NCBI GenBank assembly: GCA_963724405.1
Contig: CAVRUQ010000016.1
Span: forward strand, 124,001-188,000
DNA length: 64,000 nucleotides
Reading direction: 5' to 3'
Source: CAVQBJ01 sp963724405
GTDB taxonomy: Bacteria > Actinomycetota > Thermoleophilia > Solirubrobacterales > Solirubrobacteraceae
Position numbers and translations under genes: made by a program. Below, one piece after another: positions 58,975-64,000 of this stretch; position 1 is the stretch's first letter, and each line of letters begins with the position of its first letter. The notes under the pieces are model-generated. The model did not search any database and was not told where the DNA came from. It saw nothing but the letters and a program-made list of their open reading frames with translations.

Positions 58975-60549
58975 ATGGCCACCGAGACCCCACCGACCTC
59001 GATCCTCCGTCCGCTCGTCACCGAGCTGCACGAGCGGCGCGCGCGCATCCGCGAGGGCGGCGGCCCCGAGCGCATCGCGCGTCAGCACGAGGCCGGGAAG
59101 CTGACCGCCCGCGAGCGCATCGCCCTGCTCGTCGACGACGGCACGTTCACCGAGCTCGGCATCCACGGACGTCCGCACTTCTCCCAGCGCGCGATGGACG
59201 GCAGGGAGGCGCCCGCGGACGGCGTCATCACCGGCTACGGCAAGATCGACGGTCGCCTGGCCGCCGTGTGCGCCTACGACTTCACCGTGATGGCAGGCTC
59301 GATGGGCATGACCGGCGAGCTGAAGGTGACGCGGCTGCGCGAGCTTGCGCTCACCAAGCGGATCCCCTTCATCTGGCTGCTCGACTCGGCCGGGGCGCGC
59401 ATCCAGGAGGCCGTGGGCTCGCTGTTCGCCGGCTCGGGCCACCTCTTCCGCGAGGAGGTGATCATGAGCGGCGTCATCCCGCAGATCGCGGCGCTCATGG
59501 GGCCGTGCGCCGCCGGGACCGCGTACATCCCCGGCCTGGCGGACTTCGTTCCGATGGTCAAGGGCCGCGGATCGATGGCGCTCGCGGGCCCGCACCTCGT
59601 GCGCGCCGCGATCGGCGAGGACGTCAGCCAGGAGGAGCTCGGCGGCTCGCGCGTGCACACACGCAAGTCCGGCGTCGGGGACCTCGAGGTCGATAGCGAC
59701 GAGGAGTGCATCGAGGCGATCAGGCAGTACCTGTCCTACATGCCCTCCAACTGCGAGCAGCCGCCGCCGGTGCGTCCGGTCGGCGATCCGATCGAGCGCG
59801 CCGAGGAGGACCTGCTCGACGTGCTTCCGTCCTCGAACCGCCAGCCCTACGACATGTACGAGGTCATTCGCCGGATCGTCGACGACGGCGAGTACTTCGA
59901 CATCAAGGGCCGCTGGGCGCGCACGATCATCACCTGCCTGGCCCGCTTCGGCGGGCGCCCGACCGGGATCGTCGCCAACCAGCCCAAGCATCTCGGAGGG
60001 ATCCTCGACAACGACTCGGCGGACAAGGCGGCGCGCTTCATCAACCTCTGCAACGCGTACGGCATCCCGCTCCTGTTCCTCATGGACGTGCCCGGCTTCA
60101 TGGTCGGCACGAAGGTCGAGGAGGGCGGGATCATCCGACACGGCGCCAAGATGCTGCACGCGGTGGCCAACGCGACCGTCCCGAAGCTGACCGTCATCAC
60201 GCGCAAGGCCTACGGCGCCGGGTACTACGTGATGTGCGGGCGCGCGTACGAGCCGGACCTGATCGTCGCCTGGCCGACGGCGGAGATCAGCGTTATGGGC
60301 GCCGAGGGCGCCGTCGAGATCGTCTTTCGCAAGCAGGTCGAGGAGGCCGAGGACCCGGCCGCCAAGCGGGCCGAGCTGATCGACACCTATCGGCAGATCA
60401 TCGACGTCTACATCGCCGCCGGCAACGACCTCATCGACGACGTCATCGATCCGCGGGAGACGCGGGTCACGATTTGCCGCGCCCTGGAGATGGCGGAGGG
60501 CAAGCGGGTCGAGCGTCCGTACAAGCGCAGCGCGATCGTGCCGGTCTGA
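58975..60549 (+). CDS. Acyl-CoA carboxylase, carboxyltransferase (beta) subunit
   Basis: A 524-aa carboxyltransferase that moves CO2 from biotin to an acyl-CoA. Landmarks: KLTARERIALLVDDGTF, VCAYDFTVMAGSMG, PFIWLLDSAGARIQEAVGSLFAGSG, PQIAALMGPCAAGTAYIPGLADF, RPTGIVANQPKHLGGILDNDSADKAARFINLCNAYGIPLLFLMDVPGFMVGTKVE (substrate and biotin oxyanion sites) and AYGAGYYVMCGRAYEPDLIVAWPTAEISVMG. Type is propionyl- or methylcrotonyl-CoA carboxylase. It needs a biotin carboxylase and a biotinyl carrier: the carrier at 48318 is a candidate, the carboxylase is not in view. Confidence 0.95.
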   Translation: MATETPPTSILRPLVTELHERRARIREGGGPERIARQHEAGKLTARERIALLVDDGTFTELGIHGRPHFSQRAMDGREAPADGVITGYGKIDGRLAAVCAYDFTVMAGSMGMTGELKVTRLRELALTKRIPFIWLLDSAGARIQEAVGSLFAGSGHLFREEVIMSGVIPQIAALMGPCAAGTAYIPGLADFVPMVKGRGSMALAGPHLVRAAIGEDVSQEELGGSRVHTRKSGVGDLEVDSDEECIEAIRQYLSYMPSNCEQPPPVRPVGDPIERAEEDLLDVLPSSNRQPYDMYEVIRRIVDDGEYFDIKGRWARTIITCLARFGGRPTGIVANQPKHLGGILDNDSADKAARFINLCNAYGIPLLFLMDVPGFMVGTKVEEGGIIRHGAKMLHAVANATVPKLTVITRKAYGAGYYVMCGRAYEPDLIVAWPTAEISVMGAEGAVEIVFRKQVEEAEDPAAKRAELIDTYRQIIDVYIAAGNDLIDDVIDPRETRVTICRALEMAEGKRVERPYKRSAIVPV

Positions 60550-60586
60550 CCGCGATGCACCCCCTTCTCCCGAACAGGAGCGACCG

Positions 60587-61468
60587 ATGAGCCTCGACGA
60601 CCCCGTGGTGATCACCTGCTCGATCTCGGGCGCGATCGCCAATCGCGAGCAGTGCCCGGCGATCCCCTACACGCCGGCCGAGTACGCGGCCGAGGCGCGC
60701 CGGATCGTCGACGAGGGCGGCGTTCACATCCACATCCACGCCCGCCGGCCCGACGGAACGCCGAGCTATGAGATCGAGGACTTCGCCGCGATCACCGAGG
60801 CGATCCGCGCGGAGATCGGCGACGCCGCCATCATCAACTTCTCGACCGGCACGATCGGCGTCCCGGTCGAGAAGCGCATCGCCTACCTGCGCGCGGTGCG
60901 CCCCGAGGTCGCCGCCCTGAACATGGGCTCGATGAACTACGCCAAGTACTCGTCCAAGCGCCACGCGTTCGTCTTCTCGACCGTGTTCGCGAATCCGTTC
61001 GAGGAGATCATCGAGCTGCTCGAGGCGATGAACGAGCTGCAGATCAAGCCCGAGCACGAGTGCTTCGATCTCGGGCACGTCGGCTCGCTCGCGCCGCTCA
61101 TCGACATGGGCGTCCTGCACGAGCCGCTGCACGTCGACCTCGTGATGGGCGTGACCGGCGGGATCCCGCCGAGTGCGCGCAACCTCGCGGCGATGGCCGA
61201 CAACCTCCCGCCCGGATCGCACTGGGGCGTGATCGGCATCTCGCGCCGGCAGTGGCTGCTCGTGGCCGCCGCGCTGACGCTCGGCGGGTCGATCCGCGTC
61301 GGCCTCGAGGACAACTTCTACCTGCCCGACGGCGCGATGGCTCGGTCCAACGGCGAGCTGATCGCGAAGGCGCGCCAGCTGTGCGAGGACGTCGGGCGCC
61401 GCCCGGCCACCGTCGCCGAGGCGCGCGGGCTGATCGGCGTGCGCTCCGCGGATCCGGTCGCATCATGA
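60587..61468 (+). CDS. BKACE-family enzyme (DUF849; 3-keto-5-aminohexanoate cleavage type)
   Basis: A 293-aa zinc-dependent beta-keto acid cleavage enzyme. It has VHIHIHARRPDGTPSYE (HxH zinc ligands), IINFSTGTIGVPVEKR, ALNMGSMNYA and GSHWGVIGISRRQW, all in the Kce/BKACE pattern. These enzymes condense a beta-keto acid with acetyl-CoA to give acetoacetate and a new CoA ester. Substrate varies within the family. ATG 60587 follows AGGAG by 7 nt; it overlaps the CoA-transferase by 4 nt (ATGA). Confidence 0.9.
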   Translation: MSLDDPVVITCSISGAIANREQCPAIPYTPAEYAAEARRIVDEGGVHIHIHARRPDGTPSYEIEDFAAITEAIRAEIGDAAIINFSTGTIGVPVEKRIAYLRAVRPEVAALNMGSMNYAKYSSKRHAFVFSTVFANPFEEIIELLEAMNELQIKPEHECFDLGHVGSLAPLIDMGVLHEPLHVDLVMGVTGGIPPSARNLAAMADNLPPGSHWGVIGISRRQWLLVAAALTLGGSIRVGLEDNFYLPDGAMARSNGELIAKARQLCEDVGRRPATVAEARGLIGVRSADPVAS

Positions 61469-62715
61469 GCGGCCTGCCATTGCAGGGCGTGCGTGTTCTC
61501 GATCTCTCCCGGCTGCTGCCGGGGGGCTTCTGCTCGCAGATGCTCGCCGACTTCGGCGCCGACGTCATCAAGGTCGAGGACACCGGCCTCGGCGACTACG
61601 TGCGCTGGGCGCCGCCGCAGTACGAGGGCGCCGACCCGACCGCGGCCTCGGCGATGTTCCTGGCGCTCAACCGCAACAAGCGCTCGATCCGCATCGACCT
61701 GAAGGTCGAAGCAGGCCGCGAGGTGCTGCGGCGGCTCGTGCGGCACTCCGACGTGCTGCTCGAGTCCTTCCGGCCCGGGGTGCTCGAGCGACTTGGGGTC
61801 GGCTACGACGCCCTGCGCGAGGAGAACCCCCGGCTCGTGTACTGCGCGATCACCGGCTACGGGCAGACCGGCCCGATGCGCGATCGCTCCGGTCACGACA
61901 TGAACTACCTCGGGCTCATCGGCCTGCTCGGACTGAGCGGCGAGTGCGGCGGTCCGCCGGCGCAGGCGGCCGGGCAGATCGCCGATATCGGCGGCGGCGC
62001 ACTGATGGGCGCCTTCGGGATCCTCGCGGCGCTGCGCGAGCGCGACGGCGCGCCCGGACACCAGGGCTCGGGCGAGGGCCAGCTCGTCGACGTGTCGATG
62101 GCCGACGGCGCGCTGTCGTGGCTGGCGCTCGTCGCCGGGCGCCACTTCGCGGAGGGCTCGACGCCGAACCGCGGCGAGCTCGAGCTCGCCGGGTCGCTCA
62201 TCTGCTACCGCCCCTACCAGTGCGCCGACGGGTGGGTCACGCTCGGGGCGCTCGAGCCGAAGTTCTGGCAGGCCTGGTGTCGCGGGGTCGGGCGCGAGGA
62301 GCTCATCGAGCACCAGTTCGAGCGCCCGGACTCGGAGGCCCACGTGCAGGTCCAGGCGATCTTCATGGAGCGGACCCGCGCGCAGTGGCAGGCGTTCGCC
62401 GCCGATCACGACTGCTGCCTGGAGCCGGTGCTCGATCTCGACGAGGCGCTCGCCTCCGAGCTCGTGCGCGACCGCGAGATGGTCGTCGAGCTGCAGCAGC
62501 CGGGGGCGAGCCCCGCGGTTCGCCAGCTCGGCATCCCGGTCAAGCTCTCACGCACGCCCGGCGACCACGCGCAGCGCCCGGGGCCGGGGCTCGGGGAGCA
62601 CACGGCCGAGCTGCTGCGCGAGAGCGGCTACGCGCCCGAGGAGATCTCGGCGCTCCACGACAGCGGCGCCGTGGCCGGCCCGAGCGCCGAAGTGGCAGGT
62701 AGCTTCCTGGCATGA
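61465..62715 (+). CDS. CaiB/BaiF family CoA transferase
   Basis: A 416-aa class III CoA transferase. GVRVLDLSRLLPGGFCSQMLADFGADVIKVE, NRNKRSIRIDLK, DVLLESFRPGVLERLGVGYDAL, ITGYGQTGPMRDRSGHDMNYLGL with the catalytic Asp in HDMNY, and GQLVDVSMADGAL. It transfers CoA between carboxylic acids, perhaps activating the acid used by the BKACE or carboxylase. Overlaps both neighbours by 4 nt. Confidence 0.93.
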   Translation: MSGLPLQGVRVLDLSRLLPGGFCSQMLADFGADVIKVEDTGLGDYVRWAPPQYEGADPTAASAMFLALNRNKRSIRIDLKVEAGREVLRRLVRHSDVLLESFRPGVLERLGVGYDALREENPRLVYCAITGYGQTGPMRDRSGHDMNYLGLIGLLGLSGECGGPPAQAAGQIADIGGGALMGAFGILAALRERDGAPGHQGSGEGQLVDVSMADGALSWLALVAGRHFAEGSTPNRGELELAGSLICYRPYQCADGWVTLGALEPKFWQAWCRGVGREELIEHQFERPDSEAHVQVQAIFMERTRAQWQAFAADHDCCLEPVLDLDEALASELVRDREMVVELQQPGASPAVRQLGIPVKLSRTPGDHAQRPGPGLGEHTAELLRESGYAPEEISALHDSGAVAGPSAEVAGSFLA

Positions 62716-63458
62716 GCCGGCGCGGCGCATCGGTCGCCGAGGACACCGCCGGGATGGCCCCGCCGTCCGGCTTCCTGAAGATGGGCGAGCTCGCCGAGCA
62801 GTCGGGGGTCAGCGCCGGCACGATCAAGCACTACCTGCGCGAGGGTCTGCTCGGCGACGGCGACGGGATCGTCAAGACGAGCCGCAACATGGCCTATTAC
62901 CCGCCCGACTTCGTGCAGCGCATCCAGCTCATCAAGCGCCTGCAGGAGGAACGCTTCATGCCGCTGCGGGTCATCCGGGGCGTCATCGACGGCGACCCGG
63001 CCCGCGTGGCGGCGCTCATCGAGCTCGAGGACCGGATCCTCGAGCGCGCGCTCGAAGCGCAGGAGCATCGCCGCGTCTCGGCGAGCGAGCTGCGCGAGCG
63101 CTACGCGATCCCGGACAACGTCCTTGCCCGCCTCGTCGACCTCGGCGTGCTGACGCCGACACGGCGCGGCTACGACTACGACGACGTCAAGATCGTCGAG
63201 GCGATCGGCCGCTTTCGCGCCGGAGGCTACGATGAGGCGCTCGGCTTCACGGTGTACGACACGCTGCGCTACCGCGAGGCGCTCGAGCCGCTCGTGGCCG
63301 AGGAGGTGCGGGCGCTGCTCGATCGTCTCGCCGGCGAGGTCGAGGTCGAGCGCGCCGTCTCGATCATCGCCGCCGGCGCCGAGCCCCTGCGGGAGCTCAT
63401 CGGCGCGATGCATTCGAAGCTGTTGCTCGCCGAGCTGCGGCGCCAGCGGGGTGGCTGA
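62712..63458 (+). CDS. MerR-family transcriptional regulator
   Basis: A 248-aa regulator with an N-terminal MerR helix-turn-helix (FLKMGELAEQSGVSAGTIKHYLREGLLGD) and wing (MAYYPPDFVQRIQLIKRLQEERFMPLRVIRGVIDGD). The C-terminal about 150 residues are helical and long for MerR, possibly an acyl-CoA or ligand-binding domain. It is the last gene of the operon and may regulate the cluster. A MerR protein usually activates from an over-long promoter spacer; whether it recognises the 27-bp operators is unknown. Confidence 0.9.
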   Translation: MSRRGASVAEDTAGMAPPSGFLKMGELAEQSGVSAGTIKHYLREGLLGDGDGIVKTSRNMAYYPPDFVQRIQLIKRLQEERFMPLRVIRGVIDGDPARVAALIELEDRILERALEAQEHRRVSASELRERYAIPDNVLARLVDLGVLTPTRRGYDYDDVKIVEAIGRFRAGGYDEALGFTVYDTLRYREALEPLVAEEVRALLDRLAGEVEVERAVSIIAAGAEPLRELIGAMHSKLLLAELRRQRGG

Positions 63459-63511
63459 CGTGCTCCGCACGGCGCGATATGCTGAGGACGCCCATTGACT
63501 GACCAGTCAAT
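63455..63511 (+). promoter_or_regulatory. Promoter and 18-bp palindromic operator of the nitrilase gene
   Basis: -35 CTGACG (63455-63460), 17-bp spacer, -10 TATGCT (63478-63483); transcription should start near 63490. ATTGACTGACCAGTCAAT (63494-63511) is an inverted repeat with 8-bp arms and a 2-bp centre, typical of TetR/AcrR-type operators, placed just downstream of the start where a repressor would block elongation. GGGAGGA before GTG 63531 is the ribosome binding site. Confidence 0.7.
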
Positions 63512-63530
63512 CGATTCGAGGGAGGACTCG

Positions 63531-64000
63531 GTGAGTGTGGGAACATCCTCGCTGCGCGTCGCCGCGGTTCAGCTGAACTCGACCGCCGACCGATCGGCCA
63601 ACCGGCAGGCCGCCGAGCTGCATACACGCGCGGCGGCCGCCGACGGCGCGACCCTCGTTGTCCTCCCCGAGAAGTGGTCCGTGCTCGGAGGCGAGGCCGA
63701 TTTGCTCGCCGGGGCCGAGACGCTCGACGGCCCCGCGATCGCCTGGGCGCGGGCGCTCGCGCGCGAGCTGTCGATCGACCTGCTCGCCGGCTCGATCGTC
63801 GAGCGCCGGCCCGGCTCCGAGCGCCTGGCGAACACGAGCGTGCACGTCGGTCCCGACGGCGAGCTGCGCGCCTGCTACCGCAAGATCCACATGTTCGACG
63901 TGGAGGTCGACGGTGTCGAATACCACGAGTCGGCGCTCGAACAGGCCGGGGAGGAGATCGTGTGCAGCGAGACCGCGCACGGCATCCCGCTCGGCCTGAG
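63531..64000 (+). CDS. Nitrilase/carbon-nitrogen hydrolase, partial (runs off right edge)
   Basis: A 156-residue N-terminal part. It has LRVAAVQLNSTADRSANRQAAELHTRAAAADGATLVVLPEKWSVLG (catalytic Glu in LPEKW) and GELRACYRKIHMFDVEVDGVEYHES (catalytic Lys in YRKIHMFDV). The catalytic Cys lies beyond the window. Family members hydrolyse amides or nitriles, and the segment resembles omega-amidase/Nit1-2-like enzymes. GTG 63531 is preceded by GGGAGGA at 5-nt spacing. Confidence 0.92.
   Translation, partial: MSVGTSSLRVAAVQLNSTADRSANRQAAELHTRAAAADGATLVVLPEKWSVLGGEADLLAGAETLDGPAIAWARALARELSIDLLAGSIVERRPGSERLANTSVHVGPDGELRACYRKIHMFDVEVDGVEYHESALEQAGEEIVCSETAHGIPLGL

Overview
The window is one continuous stretch of very GC-rich DNA (third codon positions are mostly G or C) with actinobacterial features: WhiB-free but typical actinobacterial families, GTG/TTG starts, ATGA/GTGA gene overlaps, and many genes whose -10 hexamer (TANNNT) lies only 6-10 nt before the start codon, so their mRNAs are probably leaderless. 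The gene families (GH15 trehalase-like enzyme, GerW-like protein, ECF sigma factor carrying its own anti-sigma-like zinc finger and membrane segment, standalone biotinyl carrier) suggest a deep-branching actinobacterium such as Thermoleophilia/Solirubrobacterales. That placement is inference. I saw no tRNA, rRNA, CRISPR array, insertion sequence or prophage.

Region 1 (1-33260) is a large cell-surface polysaccharide locus. It holds a TylF-like methyltransferase (cut by the left edge), a Wzt/Wzm-type ABC exporter, two O-antigen ligase/polymerase-like membrane proteins, a Wzz-like chain-length protein, an undecaprenyl-phosphate sugar-1-phosphate transferase, a Wzx-like flippase, nine glycosyltransferases, two polysaccharide deacetylases, two FemAB/GNAT-like proteins, a small-molecule methyltransferase, and secreted proteins that include a modular cutinase-like esterase. 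Embedded in it is an 886-residue fusion of an ATP-grasp ligase and a flavin monooxygenase. Both an ABC-type and a Wzy/Wzx-type route are therefore present, so more than one polymer is likely made here. Two 98-nt sequences of identical length (13988-14085 and 22920-23017) share long identical blocks and compatible stems, and each lies directly in front of a polysaccharide gene. They look like a cis-regulatory RNA that I cannot assign to a known class. The locus ends with a membrane protein bearing a degenerate GGDEF-like domain behind a highly structured leader.

Region 2 (33487-41724) is mixed: an ECF sigma factor fused to a zinc finger, a membrane segment and a Ser/Thr-rich tail; a GH15 enzyme; a nucleotide-sugar epimerase; an LpxL/PatA-like acyltransferase; an extended SDR; a Nudix hydrolase divergent from a rubredoxin; and a GerW-like protein.

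Region 3 (41672-50539) is a biotin locus (bioB-bioF-bioD then bioA, minus strand), followed by an enoyl-CoA hydratase, a 649-bp gene-free stretch containing a ~208-bp tandem duplication with long hairpins, a GNAT acetyltransferase, a 70-residue biotinyl carrier protein, a PlsC-like acyltransferase and a degenerate SDR.

Region 4 (50621-64000) holds a secreted cupredoxin-type copper protein, a FabG-like reductase and a CAP-domain secreted protein, then an acyl-CoA catabolic cluster: two acyl-CoA dehydrogenases, enoyl-CoA hydratase, a degenerate arginase-fold protein, acyl-CoA carboxylase carboxyltransferase, a BKACE (DUF849) enzyme, a CaiB-type CoA transferase, a MerR regulator and a nitrilase-family hydrolase cut by the right edge. 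A nearly identical 27-bp palindromic operator precedes the acyl-CoA dehydrogenase and the carboxyltransferase, implying one repressor for both transcription units. The biotin genes, the biotinyl carrier and the carboxyltransferase make functional sense together.
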